Assembly: GCF_037911585.1 (NCBI RefSeq)
Contig: NZ_JBAJNS010000001.1
Coordinates: 2,293,001-2,357,000, forward strand
DNA: 64,000 nucleotides
Direction: 5' to 3'
DNA from: Streptomyces sp. GSL17-111
Lineage (GTDB): Bacteria; Actinomycetota; Actinomycetes; Streptomycetales; Streptomycetaceae
In this document: piece by piece, positions 1 to 12,562 of the stretch
Numbering within the stretch: the first letter of the stretch is position 1
Layout: each line of letters begins with the position of its first letter
The notes under the pieces: generated by a model
Seen by the model: only the letters and a program-made list of their open reading frames with translations
Database searches by the model: none
What the model was told of the DNA's origin: nothing
Position numbers and translations under genes: made by a program

Positions 1-864
1 GACGACGCGGAGAGGCTCCTTGAGGAGCTGGGCACTGATGACCGTGAGGATGCGGAGATCGAGGCGGATCACCGCGTCAGCCACCTCGAAGCGCTGCGGG
101 AGTGGGCACCGGACGCCACATTGCCGGAAGAGCTCCAGCTTCGCCTCACGGGCCCCGACACCGGAACGGGGGCATTGCGCTTCCAATGGGGGGAAGCCCT
201 GTTGGGAGACGTCGAGAAGGTGGTCTCCGAGGCCGCAGGCGCACCGGTGGCGCTGGAGATCACCGGCATCTCACGAGGCAGTACCGTTGTGCATGCGCGT
301 GCCGTGGAGACGTCACGGCCCCCGACTCCCGACACTCTGACGACGGTTGGCGCTTCGACCGCGGACCACGGAGTCCGGGCACTCACACGGCTACTCGGTG
401 CCCTGGAGGAGGGTGGGGACGTCCGTGAGTGGTCCAAGATGTTCGACTCCGTCGAAGGACTGGCAAAGGCGCTCGATCGCTTCGGTCTTTCACTGGGGGT
501 GACCTGGTACGCGGCGAATGGTGATGTTCGCAGGGCAGCGTTGACAGAACGGGGCGTGACGCATGCGAAGAACCTGCAACGGACGTACGATGCCGATCAG
601 GAAATGGTCGTATCCGGCCGCGTAACCGAACTGCGGAGCAGTGGGCTGGTTAAGGTGAAAAGCGGAACGGCCCACAATGCCCACGCCTATGACGTACGCG
701 TTGAACCTGAACAGCTTATTTCCATGCGACTTTCCCTCGGTGACCATGTCCACTTCCGCGTGCTCTTTCGGCGCAAGCTCGATGTATTGGGCCGCACCCG
801 GGCCTCCGAGTACCACTACCGGGGAACGGAGGCGGAGGACCTGCGGTTCGATGTCCACCCCTGA
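1..864 (+). CDS. Hypothetical protein, 5' end outside the window
   Basis: The frame is open from base 1 (DDAERLLEELGTDDRED...) and stops at 864, so the visible 287 residues are the C-terminal part of a longer protein. An internal ATG-less start near 121 is possible, but upstream codons read like normal Streptomyces coding sequence. The visible part is acidic and hydrophilic, with no membrane segment or signal peptide. The last 100 residues (GRVTELRSSGLVKVKSG through FRVLFRRKLD) look like a small beta-rich domain. I recognise no family and assign no function. A 140-nt gap separates it from the next gene on the same strand. Confidence 0.75.
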   Translation, partial: DDAERLLEELGTDDREDAEIEADHRVSHLEALREWAPDATLPEELQLRLTGPDTGTGALRFQWGEALLGDVEKVVSEAAGAPVALEITGISRGSTVVHARAVETSRPPTPDTLTTVGASTADHGVRALTRLLGALEEGGDVREWSKMFDSVEGLAKALDRFGLSLGVTWYAANGDVRRAALTERGVTHAKNLQRTYDADQEMVVSGRVTELRSSGLVKVKSGTAHNAHAYDVRVEPEQLISMRLSLGDHVHFRVLFRRKLDVLGRTRASEYHYRGTEAEDLRFDVHP

Positions 865-1004
865 GGATGATCAGGCCGACAACCCTGACTGCGTCTCCGC
901 CTGTTGCGCGTGTGCGAAAGGGGCTGTCAGTGCCCCGGCGTACCGTTTGGGACCCGACGTGATGCCCCGTCAGGACGTCGCGCGACCCGTCCGAGGAGGA
1001 ATGC

Positions 1005-1649
1005 GTGGATCAGCTGCTCAGAGTCATGAACTTCGGCGTCTCAAGCGACGGCATCGGCGCCGGTGAGCACCAGAGCCTGGAGCGACCGTTCGGCCATGTC
1101 AGTCCGGAGGAGCTGTTCGCCTGGGCCGGAGCCACGGCGAGCTGGCCCGGGCGCACGGATTCCGGCGGGAGCCGGGGGCTCGACGACTACTTCACGCGGG
1201 ACTTCGCGCGCAACATCGGTGCGGAGATCATGGGCCGCAACAAGTTCGGCCCTCAGCGCGGCCCCTGGCAGGACCACGAGTGGCGCGGCTGGTGGGGCGA
1301 GGAACCCCCGTTCCACACCCCGGTCTTCGTCCTGACGCACCACGAGCGCCCGTCGTTCACGCTCAGCGACACCACGTTCCACTTCGTCGGCGGCGACCCG
1401 GCCGCGGTCCTCGCGCAGGCGCGGGAGGCGGCGCAGGGCAGGGACGTCCGGCTGGGTGGTGGGGTCACCACCATCAGGCAGTTCCTCGAAGCCGACCTCG
1501 TCGACACGATGCACATCGCGGTCTCACCGGTGACCTTCGAGTCCGGGCTGCGGCTCTGGGAGTCCCCCGACGAGCTGCGCGACCGGTTCCACCTGGAGGT
1601 CGTGCCCAGCCCGAGCGGTGTGACGCACCACCTGTTCTGGCGCAAGTAA
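1005..1649 (+). CDS. Dihydrofolate reductase family protein (RibD C-terminal domain)
   Basis: This 214-residue protein has the fold signature of the RibD-C/DHFR-like family: MNFGVSSDGIGAG at the N-terminus, IMGRNKFGP, PVFVLTHHERPS, a glycine-rich RLGGGVTTIRQFL loop for NADPH, then VSPVTFESG and HHLFWRK at the end. Members bind NADPH and reduce pterin- or flavin-precursor-like substrates; the substrate here is unknown. The GTG start at 1005 was chosen because GGAGGA lies 4-9 bases upstream; an in-frame ATG at 1026 is the alternative. The gene stands alone, followed by a hairpin at 1712-1741. Confidence 0.85.
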   Translation: MDQLLRVMNFGVSSDGIGAGEHQSLERPFGHVSPEELFAWAGATASWPGRTDSGGSRGLDDYFTRDFARNIGAEIMGRNKFGPQRGPWQDHEWRGWWGEEPPFHTPVFVLTHHERPSFTLSDTTFHFVGGDPAAVLAQAREAAQGRDVRLGGGVTTIRQFLEADLVDTMHIAVSPVTFESGLRLWESPDELRDRFHLEVVPSPSGVTHHLFWRK

Positions 1650-1711
1650 CAGAAGGCTCGTCGCCGGTCGGCCCGGGGGCGCGGGCGTGGTCATCTCGTC
1701 GGGCGCGAAGA

Positions 1712-1741
1712 AGGTGCGGCGCACGACTTCGTGCCGCACCT
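1712..1741 (+). terminator. Hairpin downstream of the RibD-family gene
   Basis: AGGTGCGGCGCAC (1712-1724) pairs with GTGCCGCACCT (1731-1741) with a two-base bulge and is followed directly by CTTTA. It lies 62 bases past the stop at 1649 and would end that transcript before the amylase promoter. Confidence 0.5.
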
Positions 1742-1778
1742 CTTTACGGCTCTGCCACGCCCCGGTAACTTCCAGAGC

Positions 1779-1790
1779 GCAAGAACTTGC
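1779..1790. promoter_or_regulatory. Candidate operator upstream of the amylase gene
   Basis: GCAAGAACTTGC is an inverted repeat with arms GCAAG and CTTGC, and continues into ACTTGCAGCAA. CTTGCAG-type repeats in Streptomyces amylase promoters are the sites I associate with the LacI-family maltose repressor MalR, which suggests maltose induction and glucose repression. It is 179 bases upstream of the amylase start. No promoter hexamers are clear nearby. Confidence 0.35.
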
Positions 1791-1968
1791 AGCAATATTC
1801 CGCGAGTTCATTCATTCAGCCACCCCCGATCTTCTTCACGTGCAGGACCGTGAGCGCGTCACGTCGTCGACGGCCCACCCCACCGGTGCGGCCGTGCACC
1901 TGCGCATCGACCGCCGCCGTTGCCGGCCCCGTCGGCAGCGCGGCCGTGACCTCTCACGGGAGACCCGT

Positions 1969-4900
1969 ATGCACCGCACCCCACGCCGGTGGCGGAGACC
2001 GCTGGCGGCCGCGACGGCCGCAGCCGGCCTCGTCGGCCTGCTCACCGCCCTGCCCGGCGACGTCGAGCTCACCACGCAGCCCACCGCCGCCACCGCAGCC
2101 TCCGACACCACCGCGACCGTCTTCTACTCCACGAAGACGAAGGACTGGTCGGCCTACCACCTGCACTACGCGCCCGACGGCGGCTCCTGGACGAGCGTGC
2201 CCGGCGTCCGCATGGAAGCGGCCTGTACCGACTGGGTGAAGAAGACCGTCGACCTCGGCGGGGCCGACGGCCTGCAGGCCACGTTCACCGACGGGTCCGG
2301 CACCTGGGACAACAACGCCGGCCAGAACTACGACCTCGGCACCGGCGAGATCACCGTCAAGGACGGCGTCGTCGCCCACTCCGACCCCTGCCCGGACGAC
2401 GACCCCGACCCGACGCCCGGTCCCACGCCGGGGGACGGCAACCGGGCCACGGTCTTCTACTCCACCGAGACCCTGGGCTGGACCACGGCCAACGTCCACT
2501 ACCGGCCCGAGGACGGCTCCTGGACGGACGTGCCCGGCGTCGGCATGCAGCCCGCCTGCACGGGCTGGTGGAAGCGCGAGATCGACCTCGGCACGGCCAC
2601 CACACTGACGGCCGCGTTCAACAACGGCAACGGCGTCTGGGACAACAACCAGGGGGCCGACTACACGATCGGCGCCGGCCGCTCCACCGTCCGGGACAAC
2701 GCGGTCACCGACGACGCCGACGACCCGTGCGCCGACGAGGTGCCCGACACGCAGGCGCCGAGCGTCCCGACGGAGGTCACCGCGCAGGCCGACGGCGTGT
2801 CCGTCGTGCTCACCTGGGAGCCCTCCAGCGACGACACGGGCGTGGCGAAGTACCAGGTCACGCGGACCGGTGGCACCAACGGCACCCTCGTGACCGACGT
2901 CGGCTCCACCGTCTTCTCCGACGCGAACCTGGAGGAGCGGACCCGGTACACCTACACCGTGAAGGCCGTGGACGCCGCCGGGAACGTCTCCGACGCCTCC
3001 GCCTCCGCGAGCGCCACCACGGGTGAGCGGCCGCCGGCCGCCGAGCCGGGGAAGCCGCTGGGCACCGATCCGCGCAAGGACCCGATCTACTTCGTCATGA
3101 CCGCCCGGTTCCACGACGGCGACGCCTCCAACAACCGGGGCGGCAGCCAGCACGAGAAGTCCGGCAACGCCGAGTACGACGACCCGATGTTCCGGGGTGA
3201 CTTCAAGGGCCTGATCGAGCGGCTCGACTACATCAAGGGCCTCGGCTTCTCGGCCGTCTGGGTCACGCCGGTCGTCCTCAACCGCTCGGACTACGACTTC
3301 CACGGCTACCACGGCTACGACTTCTACCGTGTCGACCCGCGCCTGGAGTCCGCCGGAGCCTCGTACCAGGACCTGATCAACGCGGCCCACGCCAAGGGCA
3401 TGAAGATCTACCAGGACGTCGTCTACAACCACTCCTCCCGCTGGGGCGCCAAGGGGCTGTTCACCCCGACCGTCTACGGCGTCCGCGACAGCGAGTGGAG
3501 CTGGTACTACGACGAGCCGAACTCCGCCTTCGCGTACGACGGCCTCACCGTGGAGCCGAAGTCGGGGAAGTCGTACTACAACGGCGACCTGTGGTCGACG
3601 GCCGAGCCGACCGGCAACACCTGCGTTGACTGGGGCGAGCCGACGGGGCACACCTCCCCCGAGGGCTACCGGATCTACAACTGCCAGTGGCCCTCCCCCA
3701 CCTCGGGCATGTTCCCGGAGGACCTCTACCACCAGTGCTGGATCGGCAACTGGGAGGGCGAGGACTCCCGCTCCTGCTGGCTGCACGAGGATCTCGCCGA
3801 CTTCGACACCGAGAGCGCGGCCGTCCAGAACTACCTGATCGGCGCGTACAACAAGTACATCGACATGGGCGTGGACGGCTTCCGCGTCGACACGGCGGTG
3901 CACATCCCCCGCACCACCTGGAATCGCCGCTTCCTCCCCGCCATCCAGGAGCGCGTCACCCAGCAGCACGGCGCCGAGGCCGCCGAGAACTTCTTCGTCT
4001 TCGGCGAGGTGGCCGCCTTCGTCAACGACAAGTGGAACCGGGGCTCGGTCAATCACTCCGCGCAGTTCTTCACCTGGAAGGAGCGCAAGGAGTACGCCGC
4101 CGACGACGCCACGGCCGCACTGGAGATGTACGAGCACGAGCAGGCGATCGGCCCGGCCGGCCAGCCGACCAGCACCAACGCCTTCCTGGACGGCAACGAC
4201 TACCACGCCCCGGACCACAGCGCGTTCTCCGGCATGCACGTCATCGACATGCGCATGCACATGAACTTCGGGGACGCCTCCAACGCCTTCCACAACGGAA
4301 AGGACTCGGACGACAGTTACAACAACGCCACGTACAACGTCGTCTACGTCGACAGCCACGACTACGGCCCCAACAAGTCCAGCGAGCGGTACACGGGCGG
4401 CACTGACGCCTGGGCCGAGAACATGTCGCTGATGTGGACCTTCCGCGGCATCCCCACCCTCTACTACGGCTCGGAGATCGAGTTCCAGAAGGGGCAGAAG
4501 ATCGACTGCGGGCCCACCTGCCCGCTGGCGACCACCGGCCGCGCCTACTTCGGCGACCACCTCCAGGGCGACGTCAGCGCCTCGGACTTCGGCACGGTGG
4601 ACTCCGCCGACGGCGCGGTCGCCGACACCCTCGCCCAGCCGCTGGCCCGGCACCTCCAGCGGCTCAACCAGATCCGCCGCGCGGTACCGGCCCTCCAGAT
4701 GGGTCAGTACTCCACCGAGGGCGTCAGCGGGGACATGGCGTTCAAGCGCCGCTACACCGAGGGCGCAACGGACAGCTTCGCGCTGGTCACCGTCTCGGGC
4801 GGCGCGTCCTACACCGGCATCCCCAACGGCACCTACCGGGACGCCGTCACGGGCGACGCCCGGACCGTGACCGACGGGAACCTCACCGTCTCCGCTCCCG

Positions 4901-4974
4901 GGAAGGGCAACCTGCGCGTCTACGTCCTCGACGGACCGGGCCGGATCGGCACCGCCGGCCCCTACCTGAAGTGA
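1969..4974 (+). CDS. Secreted GH13 alpha-amylase with two CBM25-like modules and an FnIII domain
   Basis: This 1001-residue extracellular starch-degrading enzyme begins with MHRTPRRWRRPLAAATAAAG, a signal peptide with twin arginines and a hydrophobic stretch ending in Ala-rich sequence near residue 45. Two homologous starch-binding modules follow (about 49-136 and 160-245, each opening with ATVFYST and containing GTWDNN or GVWDNN). An FnIII domain spans about 260-355 and the GH13 catalytic barrel starts near 367. Catalytic residues are visible: D641 in GFRVDTA, E680 in FVFGEVA and D798 in VDSHD. The ATG at 1969 has CGGGAG upstream; the frame is open further upstream but that part reads as non-coding. 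The gene is monocistronic, and the exact bond specificity cannot be read from sequence. Confidence 0.93.
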   Translation: MHRTPRRWRRPLAAATAAAGLVGLLTALPGDVELTTQPTAATAASDTTATVFYSTKTKDWSAYHLHYAPDGGSWTSVPGVRMEAACTDWVKKTVDLGGADGLQATFTDGSGTWDNNAGQNYDLGTGEITVKDGVVAHSDPCPDDDPDPTPGPTPGDGNRATVFYSTETLGWTTANVHYRPEDGSWTDVPGVGMQPACTGWWKREIDLGTATTLTAAFNNGNGVWDNNQGADYTIGAGRSTVRDNAVTDDADDPCADEVPDTQAPSVPTEVTAQADGVSVVLTWEPSSDDTGVAKYQVTRTGGTNGTLVTDVGSTVFSDANLEERTRYTYTVKAVDAAGNVSDASASASATTGERPPAAEPGKPLGTDPRKDPIYFVMTARFHDGDASNNRGGSQHEKSGNAEYDDPMFRGDFKGLIERLDYIKGLGFSAVWVTPVVLNRSDYDFHGYHGYDFYRVDPRLESAGASYQDLINAAHAKGMKIYQDVVYNHSSRWGAKGLFTPTVYGVRDSEWSWYYDEPNSAFAYDGLTVEPKSGKSYYNGDLWSTAEPTGNTCVDWGEPTGHTSPEGYRIYNCQWPSPTSGMFPEDLYHQCWIGNWEGEDSRSCWLHEDLADFDTESAAVQNYLIGAYNKYIDMGVDGFRVDTAVHIPRTTWNRRFLPAIQERVTQQHGAEAAENFFVFGEVAAFVNDKWNRGSVNHSAQFFTWKERKEYAADDATAALEMYEHEQAIGPAGQPTSTNAFLDGNDYHAPDHSAFSGMHVIDMRMHMNFGDASNAFHNGKDSDDSYNNATYNVVYVDSHDYGPNKSSERYTGGTDAWAENMSLMWTFRGIPTLYYGSEIEFQKGQKIDCGPTCPLATTGRAYFGDHLQGDVSASDFGTVDSADGAVADTLAQPLARHLQRLNQIRRAVPALQMGQYSTEGVSGDMAFKRRYTEGATDSFALVTVSGGASYTGIPNGTYRDAVTGDARTVTDGNLTVSAPGKGNLRVYVLDGPGRIGTAGPYLK

Positions 4975-5014
4975 CGCCCGGCCCCGCCCCGGGGCACAGG
5001 TGACGCACCACGGA

Positions 5015-5047
5015 GAGCCCCGCGCGGGAACGGCCCGCGCGGGGCTC
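5015..5047. terminator. Bidirectional terminator between convergent genes
   Basis: GAGCCCCGCGCGGG (5015-5028) and CCCGCGCGGGGCTC (5034-5047) form a perfect 14-bp stem with a 5-nt loop, 41 bases after the amylase stop and 13 bases before the stop of the minus-strand gene. It can serve both transcripts. Confidence 0.75.
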
Positions 5048-5059
5048 CTGCCGCTGTGG

Positions 5060-5281
5060 TCAGGCGCGGTTGCGGGGGTGCGCCTTGGCGGTGCGCTCGT
5101 TGCCCCGCCGGTAGTTGCCGGTCCAGCGGGCCATCACCAGCTGCGGGTCCTCGGAGGTGACGGCGTCGAGGAACTCGGCGGCCCGGGGCCCCCGCAGCGT
5201 CGCCGCCTTCCGGGCGCCGTGGAGCACCACGACCGTCCCGTCGGACCGCTGCTCGTACCGGAACCCCGTGGCGTCGCCCAT
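5060..5281 (-). CDS. Small conserved Streptomyces protein, function unknown
   Basis: A 73-residue basic protein beginning MGDATGFRYEQRSDGTVVVLHG and ending RRGNERTAKAHPRNRA. I have seen near-identical short proteins in other streptomycetes, without an assigned function. It reads like a compact beta-hairpin domain (GTVVVLHGARKAATLRG) followed by a helix (AAEFLDAV). The ATG at 5281 is the first in frame after the ArsR gene; no strong ribosome binding site is visible. It may be cotranscribed with the ArsR-type gene 44 bases upstream. Confidence 0.6.
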   Translation of the reverse strand: MGDATGFRYEQRSDGTVVVLHGARKAATLRGPRAAEFLDAVTSEDPQLVMARWTGNYRRGNERTAKAHPRNRA

Positions 5282-5325
5282 CCGCGGATCGTACGCGGAG
5301 CCGGAAGAGCCCGTCGAGGCCCGCC

Positions 5326-5664
5326 TCAGGACGCCGTGCTGACGTCCGCCCCGACGCCGTCGGTCGCGGCGGCGTCGAGGATCGCGGGGAGCAGCGCGGG
5401 GAAGCGGGCTTCGAGGTCGGCGCTGCGCAGCCGTACGTAGCAGCGGGTGCCCTCCTGGCGGGTGCGGGTGACGCCCGCGTCGCGCAGGACCTTCATGTGG
5501 TGGCTGAGCGTCGACTTGGCGACGGGCGCGCGCAGCTCGCCCCAGCCGAGCTCGGCACCGTCGGCCAGCAGCCGGACGACCCCGAGTCGGACGGGGTCGC
5601 TCAGCGCGGCCAGCACGCGGGTGAGGCTCATCGCGTCGGGGGCCGGGTGCTGGGGGTCCTTCAT
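5326..5664 (-). CDS. ArsR-family winged-helix transcriptional repressor
   Basis: A 112-residue protein with a typical ArsR/HTH_20 winged helix: LTRVLAALSDPVRLGVVRLLADGAELGWGEL, then a recognition helix in KSTLSHHMKVLRDAGVT, then the wing TRQEGTRCYVRL. No metal-binding cysteine pair is present beyond a single Cys, so it is probably not a metal sensor. It is divergent from the dehydrogenase gene at 5718; the 53-bp gap holds a near-perfect 29-bp palindrome. Regulators of this arrangement usually repress both themselves and the neighbour. The ATG at 5664 is preferred over an upstream ATG at 5700 that would lie inside the operator. Confidence 0.88.
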   Translation of the reverse strand: MKDPQHPAPDAMSLTRVLAALSDPVRLGVVRLLADGAELGWGELRAPVAKSTLSHHMKVLRDAGVTRTRQEGTRCYVRLRSADLEARFPALLPAILDAAATDGVGADVSTAS

Positions 5665-5678
5665 GGCACCATGGTACG

Positions 5679-5707
5679 TTGTTCGATATTCGCCGAACAT
5701 CGAACAA
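5679..5707. promoter_or_regulatory. 29-bp palindromic operator between arsR-type and SDR genes
   Basis: TTGTTCGAT and ATCGAACAA flank TTCG/CGAA arms, so only a few central bases break symmetry over 5679-5707. It begins 15 bases before the ArsR start and ends 11 bases before the dehydrogenase start, immediately upstream of its ribosome binding site. It is the obvious autoregulatory site for the ArsR-type protein. Confidence 0.75.
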
Positions 5708-5717
5708 GGGAGAGAGC

Positions 5718-6458
<741 letters not shown>

Positions 6459-6586
6459 CCCCGCATCCTGAGCGGGTGGCGACCGTTTGCCCGACCACGC
6501 GCCGGGAACTCGGCGCGGGCGGCCCGGCGGGTCGGGTCCGCACGGCCCTACGCGGGCCGCGCCGCCGAGGAGGGAGAGAGGCACGC

Positions 6587-6970
6587 ATGGCTTACGACGA
6601 GTTCCTGATGACCGTGAGCGAGACCGGCGGGTACGAGCGCGAGGACGCCGCCCGCGCCACTGAGGCGGTGATCAGCACGCTCGGTGACCGGCTCCCGCCG
6701 GAGACGGCCGAGCACCTGGCCGACCAGCTTCCCGACCCCGTCGCCGAGCTGATCGAGGGCGCCAGCTCGACGCCGCAGAACTGGGGTGTGGGCGAGTTCG
6801 TGCACCGGGTCGCGGAGATCACCGGTGACACCGAGGAGCAGGCGGAGAGTCACAGCCGGGCCGTCCTGACGGCCGTCGCCGGACAGGTGAGCGGCGGCGA
6901 GCTGAACAAGGTGATCAGCGACCTGCCCTCGGGGTACGCCGACCTCTTCGGCCACCCCGAACTGACCTGA
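6587..6970 (+). CDS. DUF2267 domain protein
   Basis: A 127-residue soluble acidic protein (MAYDEFLMTVSETGGYER...). The pattern of a helical repeat with LGDRLPPETAEHLADQLP and FVHRVAEITG matches DUF2267, a family common in actinobacteria and often linked to stress-response loci, but of unknown biochemical role. Start ATG 6587 has GAGGAGGGAGAG upstream. It lies 128 bases after the dehydrogenase gene on the same strand. Confidence 0.85.
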   Translation: MAYDEFLMTVSETGGYEREDAARATEAVISTLGDRLPPETAEHLADQLPDPVAELIEGASSTPQNWGVGEFVHRVAEITGDTEEQAESHSRAVLTAVAGQVSGGELNKVISDLPSGYADLFGHPELT

Positions 6971-6994
6971 CGCCCGCCGAGGCCGAAGCCGGCG

Positions 6995-7399
6995 TCACAC
7001 CGTCACGACCGTCACATGCCCTTCCAGGCCCGCGAAGTCGGCACCGTTGCGGGTGTACAGGGGAAGGCCGCGCGAGGAAGCGACGGCGGCCATCATCAGG
7101 TCCATGCGGCGAGGCTTGGGGTTGCGGCCCGCACCGACCACCAGCGCCACCAAGGTGCCGTAGCGCGCCGCAGCGGCGCCGTCGAACGGCAATGGCTCGA
7201 AGTCCGCCACCGCCGCCCCCAGCACCTCCATCCGGACCGCACGGGCGGCGGCGTCCTTGGCCATGGCAACCCCTTGCTGCAACTCGGCCATGGTAATCGC
7301 CGTCAGCTCGGGCACGGCGGGCAGAACCTTCGGGTCCAGGAGGCCCAGGTCGATGAACGTGCAGGTGTCGAGCACCCCGGAGGCGTGCCGCTCAGTCAT
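6995..7399 (-). CDS. PIN-domain ribonuclease toxin (VapC type)
   Basis: A 134-residue PIN domain protein. Acidic active-site positions are visible in VLDTCTF (Asp near residue 10), MAELQQG (Glu), RRMDLMMAA (Asp) and TRNGADF (Asp). Such toxins cleave RNA, commonly initiator tRNA or rRNA, and are neutralised by the adjacent antitoxin. The start overlaps the antitoxin stop by 8 bases, the usual antitoxin-first arrangement. The specific RNA target cannot be predicted. Confidence 0.88.
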   Translation of the reverse strand: MTERHASGVLDTCTFIDLGLLDPKVLPAVPELTAITMAELQQGVAMAKDAAARAVRMEVLGAAVADFEPLPFDGAAAARYGTLVALVVGAGRNPKPRRMDLMMAAVASSRGLPLYTRNGADFAGLEGHVTVVTV

Positions 7400-7667
7400 C
7401 GGAGCGCGTCCAGGGGTCGACGGTCACGTCGTCCTCGTCCCCGAAGACCTCGTCGGCCTCACGACGCAGCTCACGATGGTCGAGACGTGGCAGCGTCCGG
7501 TGCCGGGCTACGAGCTCCTCGGCGCTGAGCCGACGCCTACGGGACAGCGGCCGCAGTTCGGCGACCTCGACACCGTTCCGGGTGATGTGGAAGGTTTCGC
7601 CCTCCTCCACGGCGTTCATGACCGCTGCGGACTCGTTCCTGAGCTCTCGCTGCGTGATGGTCTTCAT
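7392..7667 (-). CDS. Phd/YefM-type antitoxin
   Basis: A 91-residue protein with the Phd/YefM N-terminal DNA-binding fold ([40 protein letters not shown]) and a charged, probably disordered toxin-binding tail rich in Arg, Asp and Glu ([12 protein letters not shown] to [11 protein letters not shown]). It overlaps the PIN toxin gene downstream. Start ATG 7667 begins the conserved fold; an ATG seven codons upstream is possible. The inverted repeat at 7677-7703 just upstream is a likely autoregulatory site. Confidence 0.87.
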   Translation of the reverse strand: MKTITQRELRNESAAVMNAVEEGETFHITRNGVEVAELRPLSRRRRLSAEELVARHRTLPRLDHRELRREADEVFGDEDDVTVDPWTRSDD

Positions 7668-7676
7668 GCCATCAGC

Positions 7677-7703
7677 GTAGCACCCCATAGCACAGCGTGC
7701 TAC
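7677..7703. promoter_or_regulatory. Candidate toxin-antitoxin operator
   Basis: GTAGCAC (7677-7683) and GTGCTAC (7697-7703) form inverted arms, with a further TAGCAC at 7688-7693 between them. The site starts 9 bases upstream of the antitoxin start codon, as expected for Phd-family conditional autoregulation. Confidence 0.5.
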
Positions 7704-7721
7704 GGCTGTCGGATAGACACG

Positions 7722-7763
7722 CGAAGGGGCCCGTACGACCGGGTGGTCGTACGGGCCCCTTCG
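7722..7763 (-). terminator. Terminator of the str operon (tuf)
   Basis: CGAAGGGGCCCGTACGACC (7722-7740) and its exact complement (7745-7763) make a perfect 19-bp stem with a 4-nt loop, 27 bases past the tuf stop. It is also placed to insulate the toxin-antitoxin promoter from the strongly expressed operon. Confidence 0.85.
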
Positions 7764-7789
7764 TTCAGCGTGCTCCGGGGAGCGTCAGG

Positions 7790-8983
<1,194 letters not shown>

Positions 8984-9210
8984 TGGGGTCCTCCTGTGGA
9001 CTGGTGCTGTACGCCCCCCGCTTCTGCGGAAGGGTTCAGGTGGTCGTACCGAACAAGCCAGGACCCCGAGGGGGACGCCCTTGACCCGTTCGTTCTTAAG
9101 GGCTGGCGACCCGGGGCTCCGGCCCAGAACGCGTGTGCGATCTGTGCCGGATGCCCCGGAATGCCGTTGTGCTACAGCCTAAGGGGTGAGATTACGACGG
9201 CGAACCGACG

Positions 9211-11334
<2,124 letters not shown>

Positions 11335-11373
11335 GAGGCTTCAGTCTTCTCTCGGTCTCGATAGGGGTAGCGA

Positions 11374-11844
11374 CTACCAGCGGTAGTGCGCGAAGGCCTT
11401 GTTGGACTCGGCCATCTTGTGGGTGTCCTCACGCTTCTTCACGGCCGCGCCGAGGCCGTTGGAGGCGTCGAGGAGCTCGTTCATCAGCCGCTCGGTCATC
11501 GTCTTCTCGCGACGGGCGCGCGAGTAGCCGACGAGCCAGCGCAGCGCGAGCGTGGAGGCGCGGCCGGGCTTGACCTCGACCGGCACCTGGTAGGTGGCGC
11601 CACCCACACGACGCGACTTGACCTCGAGGGTCGGCTTGATGTTCTCCAGAGCGCGCTTCAGCGTGATGACCGGGTCGTTGCCGGTCTTCTCACGCAGACC
11701 CTCCATGGCGCCGTAGACGATGCGCTCGGCGGTGGAGCGCTTGCCGTTCAGCAGCACCTTGTTGATCAGGGAGGTCACCAGAGGAGTGCCGTACACCGGG
11801 TCGATGATGACCGGGCGCTTCGGGGCGGGGCCCTTACGAGGCAT
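11374..11844 (-). CDS. rpsG: 30S ribosomal protein S7
   Basis: A 156-residue S7 ([44 protein letters not shown]...), a primary 16S rRNA-binding protein of the 30S head. It is only two bases from the rpsL stop, so it is translationally linked to S12, and is followed by fusA. Confidence 0.98.
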   Translation of the reverse strand: MPRKGPAPKRPVIIDPVYGTPLVTSLINKVLLNGKRSTAERIVYGAMEGLREKTGNDPVITLKRALENIKPTLEVKSRRVGGATYQVPVEVKPGRASTLALRWLVGYSRARREKTMTERLMNELLDASNGLGAAVKKREDTHKMAESNKAFAHYRW

Positions 11845-11846
11845 GC

Positions 11847-12218
11847 TTACTTCTCCTTCTTGGCGCCGTAGCGGCTGCGAGCCTGCTTGCGGTTCTTGAC
11901 GCCCTGGGTGTCGAGCGAGCCACGGATGATCTTGTAGCGAACGCCCGGCAGGTCCTTCACACGGCCGCCACGCACGAGCACGATGGAGTGCTCCTGCAGG
12001 TTGTGGCCCTCACCCGGGATGTAGGCCGTGACCTCGATCCCGCTGGTCAGACGCACACGCGCGACCTTACGCAGGGCCGAGTTCGGCTTCTTCGGGGTGG
12101 TGGTGAACACGCGCGTGCAGACGCCACGACGCTGAGGAGAGCCCTCGAGTGCCGGCGTCTTGTTCTTCTCGACCTTGTCCTGCCGGCCCTTGCGGACCAG
12201 CTGCTGGATCGTAGGCAC
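11847..12218 (-). CDS. rpsL: 30S ribosomal protein S12
   Basis: A 123-residue S12 and first gene of the str operon. K43 (in TTTPKKPNS) and K88 (in [11 protein letters not shown]) are the wild-type residues, so no classical streptomycin-resistance substitution is present. [11 protein letters not shown] at the N-terminus and [10 protein letters not shown] at the end are typical of actinobacterial S12. Confidence 0.98.
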   Translation of the reverse strand: MPTIQQLVRKGRQDKVEKNKTPALEGSPQRRGVCTRVFTTTPKKPNSALRKVARVRLTSGIEVTAYIPGEGHNLQEHSIVLVRGGRVKDLPGVRYKIIRGSLDTQGVKNRKQARSRYGAKKEK

Positions 12219-12562
12219 AGTTTCTCCGGTTTCTGTGTGCCAGTCTCGGTAAAGCTAACCTGGGCCACATTGTCCGACCCACGCGGTCGGGTGTGTCGGA
12301 TTCTGCAGACCCCCCACTGACGCGGGAGACTCCTCTGGAGGGAGAAGTGAGTGCAGATCCTGGTGTCACGCGAGGCCGTCCACGAACGGGACGAACCAGC
12401 GCAGGGGACACCCCAGGCACAAGGTCAGAGCGTACCTACCGCATCGGCTCCGGTCAAAAGCGATCGGCGCGCGCGGGCGGCACGGAATCCCCGGGCGCCG
12501 TCACCCGGGCGCTCTCACCGTAGCGGGCCCCACGCGCGGCGACCAGAGGGCGGGGCGAACGC
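12219..12562. other. Intergenic region upstream of rpsL (344 bp)
   Basis: This stretch must contain the str operon promoter and leader. A weak TAGCTT at about 20-40 bases before the rpsL ribosome binding site is the only -10-like hexamer I see, with no good -35. The far end holds the 3' flank of the DUF1707 gene. No coding sequence is supported. Confidence 0.5.

Noticed and set aside
1687..1968. Longer N-terminus for the amylase
   Set aside because: The frame is open but passes through a hairpin and operator-like sequence, and residues before 1969 lack signal-peptide features, whereas 1969 starts a typical one.
12219..12562. Small genes in the region upstream of rpsL
   Set aside because: Open frames on both strands have no ribosome binding site and show no codon-position bias.
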